This document shows positions 9,495 through 19,555 of a stretch of DNA of 64,000 bases, piece after piece. The stretch spans positions 1,691,797 through 1,755,796 of the forward strand of contig NW_020653900.1 of NCBI RefSeq assembly GCF_003589595.1, written 5' to 3'. The DNA is from Hyposmocoma kahamanoa (taxonomy: Eukaryota > Arthropoda > Insecta > Lepidoptera > Cosmopterigidae). The position numbers and the translations under genes were made by a program. A model generated the notes under the pieces. It saw only the letters and a program-made list of their open reading frames with translations, did not search any database and was not told the origin of the DNA. Position 1 is the stretch's first letter. Each line of letters begins with the position of its first letter.

Positions 9495-10902
9495 AAAAAT
9501 GTTCTTAAAATTATTCGGTCTAGTCCGCCATGGTAGCTATAAAGGTACCTCTCTGTAATAAAAAATATAGGCCAAAACGTAATACGTCATTTGTAAAAAG
9601 GTGCAGGCCATTTTTGGAATTCCAACACATACACACCCGCATGAACGGTGTTCTCCCAACGAGACAAATGTGTTATTGTTGTTTATGTACACTGCACAAC
9701 GCCGGGGCGTCTATTTATGAATGGAAAGTTCTGGAATAAAAAAATTACTAGATGTGTCGTAGCACGTCATACACAGCACGTCACTTGAACATCGAATGGA
9801 AAAGATATAATGCAGAGAAGTAAATGTGTCATGACCTACATTTTGTTATATTACTTTACTTTTCCCATGAAATCAGTTTATGTTTTGTTGATGTTAGAAA
9901 AAAAATAATAAAAACGATGCTAATTATTCTGTACATAGACTGGACGAAGTATAAAAATATGACATTTTGGAAAATAATATAAAACACAACGATAGCCACT
10001 TCTCAAAACGCTGCCGATTTGATGTGGTCCGGTATACTCGAAAAGAGATAAAGCTTCATCAATAAAACAATCGTATTTTTCGTTGTAAGTGGTACTATAA
10101 TCTGAGTCATACCCACAAAGAACAAACATTCCGTCCTATCTAAATTACCACAAACGAGGCATTGGGTAAATCTTGGCAAAAACACGGCGAACAAAAAATT
10201 CTATTAGCTTTGGCTCGTCAATTTCTAGGCTATTTTGATCTGTGCAAAGCCGACTCTAATAGCATTTGCAATTAGTGCCAAATCACTATGAGCCGAATCT
10301 AAATCTGTTTAATTGAACCTTTACCCACCTGGCTGTCATATAGGCTTAAGATAATAAATTGAACATTACAACAAGGGGTCTTTTATTTGCCATTTTGAAC
10401 TCTAACAGATTCGCGATAAAGTTGTAACTTGATTTCGAGTTTTTGCGAGTATGCCCAAGGTGTCACGTCGGCTGGGCTCCAGCTGTTAGCGCGTGTCAGA
10501 TGACGCATTTTGTTAATTTAACTCTGTGACGTCACTCGAGTTAAATCAAAAGGTGTTTGGATGAAATAACGATGTTTATCTAGCAAAATTTCTGTGTTAC
10601 ACTGCCGGACACCGAACTTTCGAGCACCTGGTAACCTAGTTTCTACTAGACAGCCATTTGACTATTACAGCTCGTAAAATTTCATCGAGAACGGGAACCT
10701 TTTATCCACTTCACTTGTAAATGCTTCTCCTCAGATAATTTCAGAGCGTAATCTACGTGAAACAGTCGCAACTGATGTCAAGTTGAGCTGGTCAGAACCT
10801 TGATTTATTGAAATATCCGGTTTATCGTGAGACTGTACCCTTAGAGAAATGAGAATGCCAAATCAAGTCAAATTATTTATTCGCTAGAAACATGGTGGTT
10901 CA
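9495..10902. other. Unassigned region with two short ORF areas
   Basis: An open frame of 69 codons (9530-9739, plus) is Cys/His-containing (CYCCLCTLH) but matches no zinc-finger spacing I recognise. On the minus strand two overlapping frames (9920-10194) read FTQCLVCGNLDR then a 69-codon stretch; together they could be one decayed gene with a frameshift. No function can be given and no repeat partner is seen. Confidence 0.3.
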
Positions 10903-11135
10903 GATAAAGATAAAGATAAAGATAAATTTATTTAAATATTACTTAATCTAATACAATTATAATGAAAACAATGTAATTGAAGATAAAATATTAAAATAAA
11001 CAGTAATAAACAAAACAAAAAAAAATCTAAATTATATAAAATAATCATGGTAAAATTAAACCTTTTAATCTTAGTGCCTAACAGTGCAATTGCGATGCCT
11101 AAACTAAGTACATGATACACAAACACAAAGTACAG
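10903..11135 (-). repeat. LINE 3' UTR with (TTTATC)n tail, antisense
   Basis: Starts with a (AGATAA)n run, then TTACTTAATCTAATACAAT, and ends near GCGATGCCTAAACTAAGTA. The copy at 62515-62680 shares these blocks in the same order. Read on the minus strand it is an AT-rich 3' UTR closed by a simple-repeat tail. Confidence 0.65.
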
Positions 11136-11155
11136 ATAACAAATAGTAGAATACC

Positions 11156-11410
11156 ATCATGTCAGATGACACACGAATTTGAGCTGTCAAACTGACGTGA
11201 CGTAAACAAAGGAACGTGCTCGAGATTACTGTTACTCGTAGATAGTCTAATTATCTAATAAATCGTTTCTCTAACTGTTAATAAACAATACGTACTCGTA
11301 TTAAAATTAGCAAAGATTTATTCTAACGTAAACCGCATTACGTAAACAATGAACCGAATTCTGTTACATTAAGTGTGAAGTGATAACTGACTCCGACATT
11401 TTACAATAAT
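11156..11410 (+). repeat. RepF repeat, copy 1
   Basis: Diverged direct partner of 23592-23815: shared blocks are AAACTGACGTGAC, GTAAACAAAG, CGTAGATAG, TCTGTTACATTA-like and GAAGTGATAACTG. Confidence 0.65.
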
Positions 11411-12509
11411 ATGCTTGAATACTTAAATCATAAAAATTGCCACCAAAGTTAGGTAGTGAAAATTAACCTGAAAATTAGCCTATTGCAGCATTTCTTGCGT
11501 ACCTTCTACATCGGCTTATCAATCAAATCTTCACCATTAGGAGATAGGTATAACGTCCGTAATTCATTCATCAATTGGGTCCTTTGAAGTCACGTGCCCA
11601 ACCGTGTGACATTTCAAATGTAGGATTCTTCAAAGGGTTTCTTAGTACAGGACCCGCCCTGACGTTGAGTCGTTTTGACTTTGACAATAATAGATTGTTA
11701 GCCGCGTTTTGACGGTGTTAATATTTCTAACGTATCATTGAAAGGGTTATTTGGATAACTCGAAATTCTATCATAAATCAGTAACAAATAACTCTTGACA
11801 ACACTTTCATTATTGACTCCACTCGGATATTTTGTTTACCAACTGACAATACGAACAAGTAGAGCGTCTGGTGGTAAACAACACTCAGAACTTTAAATCG
11901 CAAAGATATGAGAGGTATTCTCGCTGGGCACGTCATCCTGAGACACAAGTTGACAAGTACCTATAATATCACCAATACTAAAGGTGCCCTTCAAAACCGA
12001 AACGCAGTAATGCTCACATTACTGCTTGGGGGCAGAAATAAGTAAGGTGGCAGTAATTCTGTGGACGAATAAATACCATACAGAGGATAGGTTCCCAAAC
12101 TGTAACGACAGACGAAGATAAAAAAACTTTAACGACCACCACCACAAAAAATAATTGAAAGAAGGTATTTTTTATATTACCTTAACATAAAAATCACAAG
12201 GAAAAAACCACGTAAACTACATTATACCTTACTTCCGTCCCGTTACTTGGCATAATAAAAAAAATCCAAAGGCGGTAGTCATATTGTTAGTGTAGTAACA
12301 TTCCAACGAAAGTTTAAATGAATAGATATCCGCAAACTAATAAAACTTAATTATATATATTTTATAATAACTCAGGTTTATTTTTTCAAATGCCTCAACT
12401 CCCCCCAGTTGCTTCCAAGGACCCTGCCGCCAAGGAATCTTCATAGATCATAAAACAAACGAAGTTTGGTTTTAGAAATTCCTTCAGAATCAGAAGTTAA
12501 ATAATATCG
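11411..12509. other. No gene; contains one RepA copy
   Basis: Apart from the RepA copy at 11838-12082 nothing is recognised. Confidence 0.4.
11838..12082 (+). repeat. RepA repeat
   Basis: Near full-length but diverged copy of the most abundant family in the window. Order of blocks: GAACAAGTAG, CTTTAAATCGCAAAGATATG, ACAAGTTGACAAGT, CAGTAATGCTCACATTACTG hairpin, GCAGAAAT-AGTAAGGTGGCAG. Confidence 0.8.
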
Positions 12510-12765
12510 ATGCGTCAGTTTCTCAAACTCGTAACTCATAAAGAGTGATTATTTAGGCAAAACTTTATATTTATTTTAAATTTGTTATCAAGGCTGTTAA
12601 TTTGAATGCATTACTTTAAGAATAGGTAATAGCTAGTGTGTGAATATGAAGGAAAATTGATGTCAATTTAGCCTGCAACACTAGTATATACAATCCATTT
12701 TTTTGCATTTCAGTAAGTTTGTGCTTTAAGATAAGAGTTTCAGAAAGTAAGACGACTATATAATG
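12510..12765 (+). repeat. RepE repeat, copy 1 (empty site for a SINE)
   Basis: Matches 47905-48122 and 48387-48415: TTTCTCAAACTCGT, TATTTATTTTAAATTT, AATATGAAGGAAA and TTTTTGCATTTCAGTAA. Here CTTTAAGATAAGAGTTTCAG is continuous, showing the site before the 48.1-kb SINE2 insertion. Confidence 0.75.
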
Positions 12766-13111
12766 AATGGAGAGTTCATTGCCCTTGGAGTAGGATATAT
12801 AATTCAATACAAAATTGAACAGAGCAGTCGACTGCAGCTATTTATAGACTAAACTTGAGATTCGCTAAAAATAGACCGTATGCGGACTATGAATGATTCC
12901 AGCTTCAAAGCATTCGTATAAATACAAAAACTAAAAATTGTTCCGAATGTTGTTTTTCATTCTTTTTTCAAGAAAATTATTCACTGAAGCAAATTCCTGT
13001 TCTGTCACATATTTATAAACTGGTAATAAAGTATTTATGTACTGGTCAAACGTCTTATCTTGAACGAGGAGATTTTACTCCAATTATGAATAAAATTTAA
13101 TTTGTAAGGTT
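12766..13111. other. No gene or repeat recognised
   Basis: Nothing supportable in this stretch. Confidence 0.4.
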
Positions 13112-13229
13112 TAAATTTTTATTAAATTGGTATTCAGTTATTTTTTATGTGAAATGACTCTACTAGTTTGTTATAATTATTAATACAAAGATCGGACATT
13201 CAGAAAAAATTCCTTCGATCCGGACGGAT
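13112..13229 (-). mobile_element. SINE2 tail fragment, antisense
   Basis: Antisense tail (GTATTCAGTTATTTTTTATG), CTAGTTTGTTATAATTATTA and start of the antisense B box, cut off at CGGACGGATT. Confidence 0.8.
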
Positions 13230-13260
13230 TGTAAGGTTTGTTATATAAATAGATAAATAG

Positions 13261-13318
13261 ACCGACTTCAAAAGTTCAACTGCCTCCTTGGACAAACGGT
13301 TACAAGGCTGGATTGCAT
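13261..13318 (+). repeat. Chimera: ACCGACTTC stub joined to SINE1 head
   Basis: ACCGACTTCAAAAGTT is followed directly by TGCCTCCTTGGACAAACGG, a SINE1 A-box region. Both are truncated by the next repeat. Confidence 0.6.
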
Positions 13319-13319
13319 C

Positions 13320-13690
13320 GTCTATATATACCCGGAAATAGAGACTAAATAAGGGCCAACCAGCCCTGGCAACTCATCAGGCAAATGGGCCTGATATCAC
13401 TTTCAAACATCAACTCTCGTTTGCGCTGAAATCACAAATTAGAAATGCTGAAATAGCGCCAACAACTGACCAGTGTGTACGTCTCCGTATATTCCAAAAA
13501 TATTATGTATTTATTGTAATAAAGATAATTCAACTATAGGGGGCTATTCCATTCGGTGGTGTGGCAAAAACAGCAAAACATCTAATTACAAAACAAACGA
13601 AATCACATTTCATCGGTAATTAAATATATAATTTTTAAATTTTCGTCCATTATAGCAAAGCTCGAGTTAAACTAGTCGATTGTAGTGGAA
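13320..13690 (+). repeat. RepC repeat, copy 1
   Basis: About 370 bp, direct partner of 29768-30165. Shared: AACTCATCAGGCAAATG, TACGTCTCCGTATATTCCAA, TTTATTGTAATAAAGATAAT, ATTCCATTCGGTGGTGTGG, GCAAAACATCTAATTACAAA and TTATAGCAAAGCTC. No ORF. Confidence 0.85.
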
Positions 13691-13880
13691 GGTAGGTTAG
13701 TGTTTTTTTCTGTAATGAAAATGTTTAGGAATTTTAAATTTTTAAAATTTACAAATCTTGGGATTTCTTTATATTTAAGGCGAGACACCGGAAGAAAAGC
13801 GGGAAAAACTATTTTGCTGGATGAAATGGTTTAGGTATTTACAGTTAAATAACGGTCTTTCAAAAAATATACGCTATACC

Positions 13881-14166
13881 CATTGACTTACAATTATATG
13901 GACATCGGGTCCGCGCTAAAAAGTGTCCGAACTTATAGGGCGTTAAAATCGTATACAGAGCGTCATTCACGCTTTAGTCTTCGTTTGTTCGACTGACAGC
14001 GAAGCAAGCAAAATTAGACAGTACTGCGATGACATTACAATTTAAATTCAACGTTTTAGCTTTTTCATATTCCTTTACATGTCACTACGTTTAAATAGGT
14101 TGACTTGGGACATTTTTTTCGTGGTTTTTGTATTAGACCTGTCGACCATTTATTTGTAAGTCAATG
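13881..14166 (+). mobile_element. P-like MITE copy 1, 8-bp duplication GCTATACC
   Basis: 286 bp with imperfect 31-bp inverted ends that start CATTGACTTACAATTATATG and end with the complement (TTTGTAAGTCAATG). The flanks are a perfect 8-bp duplication, GCTATACC at 13873-13880 and 14167-14174. No ORF. CA-start, 31-bp ends and an 8-bp duplication fit P-superfamily elements; hAT also gives 8 bp. Confidence 0.92.
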
Positions 14167-14218
14167 GCTATACCTAAGGATATTGTAACACAAAGTGGGT
14201 GAAATTAAATAAAGTGGA

Positions 14219-14390
14219 TTGATCCCCTAATTTGCCACCCTTACAGGTGGAATATTTTCTTCAAATTTAAACGAGACTATTACTGAGATTTATATTTATA
14301 TTACCCCCTTTCCAACAAAAGAATCGTCGAAATCGATTCGCGTTTGTTGGAATAATCGCGTCACACACAAAAAACTAATCAATCGTACGT
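14219..14390 (-). repeat. ACCGACTTC repeat, antisense, partial
   Basis: GATCCCCTAATTTGCCACCC, GTGGAATATTTTCTTCAAAT and TCGAAATCGATTC blocks are present; both ends are eroded. Confidence 0.75.
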
Positions 14391-14607
14391 TTTTTTTGTT
14401 CTTTTTTTGAAAGGAACGCAAATATTTCTGAGCGTGTTTGAGAAAACCAAAAATCGACATGTACCTTGAACGCAAAAGAATACACTTAATTATCCTAAGT
14501 GGGAAAGCGTAGCCAATTGCTGTACACCTGGGCACGATACCGCAGAGCGCGGTCCCTTGTGAAATACTAATTTTCAAATAGAATATTTAAAATTGGATGT
14601 TTTTCTT

Positions 14608-14762
14608 TTTTTAATGCCCCACACTAGGGAAACCATGTACTGCGGGTAGCATGGACTCACACATAGACAACCACAAACTACACCCAAAGTCACGGGAGAA
14701 ATAAATGTAGACCATAATTATAACTATTTCTTCTAGTCTGAAAATAGAACCCGGGACCGGGA
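14608..14762 (-). mobile_element. SINE1, antisense
   Basis: CCCCACACTAGGGAAACC, CACACATAGACAACCACA, GAGAAATAAATGTAGACCAT and an antisense B-box remnant (AACCCGGGACC). Confidence 0.8.
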
Positions 14763-14803
14763 CAAAGGCAGTTACGTCGTCGTCGTCAAAATATCGTTAT
14801 ATG

Positions 14804-14887
14804 AAAGAAGTACTGCCACCTTACCTATTTCTGCCGCCAAGCAGTAATGTCAGCATTACTGTGTTCCGGTTTTGAAGGGTAAGGGTG
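14804..14887 (-). repeat. RepA fragment, antisense
   Basis: Antisense 3' half: ACTGCCACCTTACCTATTTC, the CAGTAATG-CATTACTG hairpin and TTCCGGTTTTGAAGGGTAAG. Confidence 0.8.
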
Positions 14888-15462
14888 TATAAGTGTATAT
14901 ATATATACATATGAAAACGCGATATAATTGCCTACGTTTAATGCAAATACACGATTGCGGCGAAACATAAATTAAAGAAATCATCGCTTACAAATTCACG
15001 CAGATGGTATTTGTAAGAAATATTCGTCTTTGAAATTTCGATTGCATTCATTTTGAAGTAATTTATTTGTAATTATTTTTCCCAGTAAAACGACAATTCT
15101 ATAATTTTTTTCTTTAACAGGTTTTCTTCCAAGAGGTTGTGAACCTTTTTCTACATGGTCACTGGTCACACAGGTCTTTATTGAGTGTCCCAATGCCACC
15201 GTTATTTCGAAAATAAGATTTTACAAGCTGTAAAAAAATTTACATATAAGAAAATTGACGAATACACTTTCTTTATTTCTGAAACTCGAGCAAATACACC
15301 ACTATGACACATGTGTCATAACAATATACTCGATGGTCATAACAAATGAAGCTGTGGAAAGATTATGGCGTCGGTTTAAAATAAACAGATGAATTCCACA
15401 GTTTACAAACGAGTTAATTAATGAGCGTGGAAAATTGACTTAACGAATTTGGACTTTAATTA
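14888..15462. other. No gene; may include decayed PLE sequence
   Basis: No repeat end or ORF is clear. The last part sits just upstream of the PLE fragment and could be its eroded upstream sequence. Confidence 0.35.
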
Positions 15463-15855
15463 ATGAAAGCGGTATTTCTCGAGTCGGGAGGACATTTTGA
15501 TTGTATTTTATTTGTAAATGAGATTGAGGTACAAAATAAACACTTAAATATTGGATTAAATATTGGACAAACAAAGCGAAGTATTTGTACCCGCGTCAAA
15601 GAACATATAGCTGATGTCAAACACCGTCGCGTAAACAAGTCTGCAGTCTGCGAGCATGTCATGGATAAACCTACACATTCAATGAAGTTTGACAAACCCC
15701 AGGTCCTTGCAAAAGAAGTCCGTTATCTACCCAGGATGCTGCGAGAGGCCATTGAAATTAAAAAACATCCTAATTTCAACAGGGAAGATGGTTTCTCCGT
15801 ACCACCAGTTTGGGATCCAGTATTTCCTCTAATGAAAAATCCCAAACAGACATAA
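15463..15855 (+). pseudogene. Penelope-like element, C-terminal GIY-YIG endonuclease
   Basis: A 130-codon open frame covering only the C-terminus of a Penelope-like retroelement protein. The YIG half of the domain reads NIGQTKRSICTRVKEH, with the conserved Arg and His spacing, then SAVCEHVMDK, then EAIEIKKHPNFNREDGF with the conserved Glu and the NFNR-DG block found at the C-terminus of PLE proteins. The GIY strand before it is degenerate. The reverse transcriptase is absent, so this is a 5'-truncated copy; the ATG used is internal, not a true start. Two more fragments of the same family lie at 36022 and 60943 on the minus strand with near-identical wording. It ends in TAA, followed by an AT-rich 3' region and a terminal repeat. 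Confidence 0.92.
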
Positions 15856-16200
15856 GACTGCAGTACTAATTAATATGTTTTAGTTTATTCTAATTTCTAT
15901 TAATAATTAATAATAAATTAAACCTAATAAAAATTCATTCAATAAAATAATTTGTAAAACTTAATGTAGCGTAAATTGGAATGTTTTCTTTGTAAAATTA
16001 AAAATAAGGTATTTAATTAATAACTATTGTAACTATAGTGAAAAAATAGGGTGGTTTGCATTAATATTAGACATAACTGGTTGAAGACTGTACCACCTCA
16101 GTCAACCGTGACCATGGGACCTGTAAAGGGCCCGAAACGTCGGTTTGTTTGAAAAAACAAATATACGCGATTTAAATCCGGAAAAATAGTTTCATTTCCT
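15856..16200 (+). mobile_element. PLE 3' region and terminal repeat (pLTR)
   Basis: AT-rich 3' UTR (to about 16080) and then a conserved block (TACCACCTCAGTCAACCGTG ... ATCCGGAAAAATAGTTTCAT) shared with both other PLE copies and with the fold-back elements. The pLTR contains a CGGTTTGTTTG/TTTTTTCAAAC-type hairpin. Confidence 0.85.
16104..16145 (+). ncRNA. Hammerhead-like fold in the PLE terminal repeat
   Basis: Elements in order: AACC (16104-16107) pairing with GGTT (16142-16145) as helix I; core GTGACCA; one extra T; hairpin GGGACC-TGTAAA-GGGCCC as helix II; GAA; a minimal ACGT helix III; then C. This is the layout of the minimal type I hammerheads known in PLE terminal repeats. The canonical core CUGANGA is not met: positions 3 and 8 read G and C instead of C and G, a swap that keeps their pairing. 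Activity is unproven. Confidence 0.4.
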
Positions 16201-16452
16201 ATAAAATAAACACTGCTCAAAAATTGTTAACTTAGTTAAACATTCTTGGGGGAGGAACAAAGTTGTCTAATACTCGGTTCGAGATAACAGATGAGCTGGC
16301 AACGTAAGAGACATTACCAGCCGTTCATTGGAATCGTGATCGTTTATTTCATTATTTATAATTAAATAATTATATTGTTTTAGTAGGTAGCAGAAAAGCG
16401 CTTTGTCAGAGTTCGTCCAGGAAAGCACGGACTCCTTACCAATTTCTGTTTA
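16201..16452. other. No gene or repeat recognised
   Basis: Nothing supportable between the PLE end and the Harbinger element. Confidence 0.4.
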
Positions 16453-16983
16453 GTGTGAGGCCAGACGAGCGCTCGACCGAAATTCGCTTGGAGCGCCAGG
16501 GGAACGTACTCGTATTTAATTCAGTTGCTTTTAAACGTTTATACGGGGTGTTTGTGTCGTAATAGTGTAATGGATCTAATAAAAATAGTATGCATTTATG
16601 AAGCAAGACGATGTTCGAAAAAGAAAAAGAAGCTGGGTACATCCACCCAATATGAAACGGTTAAAGTGTGGGCAATTTCATATATTATATACAAGTTTAT
16701 GTGAACATCCAGATCAATTTGTTAAACTCGGTGATAAATTTTTCCGTATCGAACATTCTCGCCAGGAACGTCTACATTCACGCGCATCCTGTACAAAAAT
16801 GACTCCTTCCCTCATCCCTACCTCCACCCGCGCCAGCACGACTCTCGAAGCGACCGAAAGTCAGTCGCCATTACGCCCGTGAGTCGGCAGATAAATCATG
16901 TTGTGTCGTGTGAAACAAACCGTACTTTTATATGACTCACTACATTACACAACTCACAAAATTACGCTCGTCTGGTCTCACAC
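16453..16983 (+). mobile_element. PIF/Harbinger element, internally deleted
   Basis: 531 bp with 19-bp inverted ends, GTGTGAGGCCAGACGAGCG at the left and CGCTCGTCTGGTCTCACAC at the right (one mismatch). The flanks are TTA on both sides (16450-16452, 16984-16986), the 3-bp target typical of PIF/Harbinger. It retains the start of a transposase gene but lacks the catalytic core, so it cannot move by itself. Confidence 0.9.
16598..16740 (+). pseudogene. Harbinger transposase, N-terminal remnant
   Basis: The open frame reads RSWVHPPNMKRLKCGQFHIL followed by LCEHPDQFVK. This is the conserved N-terminal block of Harbinger transposases (R-WVHP-N--R---G-FH-L, then P--F). The block normally continues into an RMS/FD-L segment and the DDE domain; here it runs into GC-rich non-homologous sequence after about 45 codons. 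The frame formally extends to 16882 but the last part has no family likeness. Its position inside matched TTA-flanked inverted ends confirms the family. The ATG at 16598 may or may not be the original start. Confidence 0.8.
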
Positions 16984-17132
16984 TTACAGTCGATACAACC
17001 TTAAGTGGCTTTTGCTTGATTCTGCATAAGTTAAAATACTGATTCAAACACCTCGGAAAAATATATAGTAATTAAGGATATACACAAGAAAAGTACTGAA
17101 TTCAACAGGTACTTTTTGTTTCAAATATCAAG

Positions 17133-17403
17133 TGATGGGACGGACAAGTCGTGACTTGTGATAAACTACACGCCTGTCCATAACAGTTGCAGTGCCACTC
17201 AGAGTTTTAAATCCCAAAGACCTGAAGGGCACTGCCACTGCGCCCGTCACCCAGATACATTAGTTGCCAAGTCCCATGCGCCTGAGATTTCACCAGCACC
17301 GTTATCCTTCAAAACCGCAACACAGTAATGCTTGGCAGAAATAGGTAAGCTGGCACTTCCCTAGACGAACTCTTTCACAAGGACCTCTACTGCTACTCAG
17401 TAG
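17133..17403 (+). repeat. RepA repeat, near full length
   Basis: GGGACGGACAAGTCGTGAC start, TCCATAACAGTTGCAGTGCC, TTTAAATCCCAAAGACCTGA, TTTCACCAGCACCG, ending CTCTACTGCTACTCAG. Confidence 0.85.
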
Positions 17404-17638
17404 TAGTAATTTACATATACCAACATTTTTTTTTATGTCAACAGAACTAAATAAAACTCTATAATATACGAAATACATTTTTCAAATTGCTTCAATTTCG
17501 TTTGTATAAAAGTAAATTCTGAAATACATCAAGCCACCTGCCGCTCGACACGCGCAATAGAACCAATTCTGTACCGGAAATATTTTAATTCGAGATGAGA
17601 TAGTATCAACTGTTAAGGTTGCTGACGAAAAAAATACA
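17404..17638. other. No gene recognised
   Basis: Separates two RepA copies; nothing supportable. Confidence 0.35.
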
Positions 17639-17733
17639 GGTTCATGGGACTTGTCAACTCCATGTAGAATATTAGGGTGACACAGTGGCAATGCCCCTGA
17701 TGTCTTGAGCTTTAAAGATCTGTGTGTCAGGCG
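17639..17733 (-). repeat. RepA fragment, antisense
   Basis: CATGGGACTTGTCAACTCCA, GGCAATGCCCCTGATGTC and TGAGCTTTAAAGATCTG are antisense RepA blocks. Confidence 0.75.
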
Positions 17734-18221
17734 CACGACCTGTTCAACAAAACAATCAGGAAAAGCCTTCAGTTCTTCAATAATCTTAGTCGCCTTCGCA
17801 GCGATTCTGCAGCGATCGCAGACTGACCCTTAAGCATATTTAAATAGAAATTATTTGACTTGTTATGTGATCTGTGTATATATGATGGTCAAAGACTATT
17901 TAAAATGAAAAGAAATTGACACAACCTCGTTTATAAGAACAACTGCTTCAATGTATTTATAAGAATTTTTTAATAATTTATCTAATGTAATTAAATCACT
18001 CAAGGACTTACTTTTAAATCACAATTGACAAAATGACTTTTGACACATTGCTTTTAAAGTAATAAAGAATATTTAGAAGTTACAAATACCAATTGATATT
18101 ATTTCGAAATGCAAATTGCGTGCACGTTGAATACAATGTAAGTAATTTTACTCAAGATCTATATAAATACTGTATTCTGGCAAATAAACGTATTCCATTC
18201 TATTCTTCTTGGCTCCGAGTT
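17734..18221. other. No gene recognised
   Basis: AT-rich; no repeat partner or exon signal. Confidence 0.4.
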
Positions 18222-18500
18222 GGTGATCATAATCATCTTCATCATCAGCCCATTTATATGTCCCACTGCTGGGCACGGGTGTCCTCTCAGGCGTGGTTTA
18301 TGCGGGGTGGAGACTTCACACGTTTTCCGAGGGTTCTGAACCTTCTTCGACGTGCAGGTGTCATCACGAAGTTTTCCTTAACCGGAAAGCTCATGCTAAA
18401 TTTCGAAACTCAGAGGTACGAGCCTTCGATCGAATCTATCGATTCGAACCCAAGACCTCTGCTTGAGAGGCGGTAGGTCAAACCATTACGCTACCGCGAC
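18222..18500 (-). mobile_element. SINE4 (tRNA-derived), antisense
   Basis: Left tail ATCATCTTCATCATCAGCCC and CCACTGCTGGGCACGGGTG. Right end is an antisense tRNA-like head: GATTCGAACCCAAGACC (B box region), TGCTTGAGAGGCGG, GGTCAAACCATTACGCTACC (A box region). The pattern is common in moth genomes. Confidence 0.8.
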
Positions 18501-18621
18501 TTTTCAGAATAGAATAGAATTTATTTATTACAACGCCACAACTCCAAAATATACAGAATGAAATAAAAAAAACAAAGCAAAAGTAAAACAAAAAATAAAA
18601 TAAATTATTTTTAATAAAACT

Positions 18622-18752
18622 AATTGTCCAGTCCGCTGGTTCGTTCCCCGGCTTAGTTAGTATAGCGTCTGGCACGGTATGCTAGAAGACGTCGGTTCGA
18701 ATCCGGCCGGATCGAAGGAATTTTTTCTGTGTTCGATCTTTGTATTAATAAT
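18622..18752 (+). mobile_element. SINE2, sense
   Basis: A-box region GGCTTAGTTAGTATAGCG, intact B box GGTTCGAATCC and TTTTTTCTGTGTTCGATC. Truncated before the long tail. Confidence 0.85.
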
Positions 18753-19424
18753 TAAAAAATAAAATAGCAAAGGAAAAAACAACGAAGCAAACATACTTAG
18801 TCCAATTTTAAAATAGTCAATTTGAATAAATGTCATGTGTCTGGCTGTGGCGTATGTAAAAGGGTCCACTCAACTAATGTCACAGAAGACCCTAATTTTT
18901 CATTAATGATCACAGTACATAAATTACTAGTTATGGTGATGAGGGGCAGAATCCCTGAATCAAGCCATCCCTGCCCTCGTTTATCCACAAAGATATAATA
19001 ATATCGTTATGGATAAACGAGTGCAGTTCAACAAACATTTGTACCAAATTTTCACAGGTTAGAAATAACGACCTCTCTATTGAGAAGTAACCGTGGTTCC
19101 ACTAGCCTACCACTACTCTATAATACACGTATAAACGTATAAACAATAACAAAATAATATGACAAATAAAATTTGTGTAAATAACTTCATTGACATCGGC
19201 GAAAGAAAATCGCCGATAAACACGTAATATACTTATCACATGATACATATATCTGTTGTATACAGGGTGGAAAAAATCAGTGAAGGGGAATTACTTAAAA
19301 GAAACATTTTTTTATTTTTCTTAACATGAATATCTGTGTTCATAAATTTTTTAAAAGCTTACTAAGCTTTGGGAATCGAACCAACTTTAAAGTATCGCGT
19401 TATGAAATTTTCGCGGTTGTGACA
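18753..19424. other. No gene; hairpin at 18976-19021
   Basis: CTCGTTTATCCA (18976-18987) pairs perfectly with TGGATAAACGAG (19010-19021), with a small inner GATAT/ATATC palindrome. At 19261 ATACAGGGTGG, with TTCAACCTGTATTG near 19790, could be the ends of a decayed element. Confidence 0.4.
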
Positions 19425-19555
19425 CACAGAAAAAGAAACTATTTTTCAGATTTGAATCGCGTTTATGCGACTGACTCAGTTGGCCGTGACCATGGGACCT
19501 GTAAAAGGCCCGAAACATTCAACATTAAACTGAAAAATAGTTTCAACTTCAATAC
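19425..19555. mobile_element. PLE fold-back remnant
   Basis: AGAAACTATTTTTCAGATTTGAATCGCG at the left, in parts, is mirrored by CTGAAAAATAGTTTCAAC at the right. Between them lies the conserved CCGTGACCATGGGACCTGTA. No coding part is left. Confidence 0.7.
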
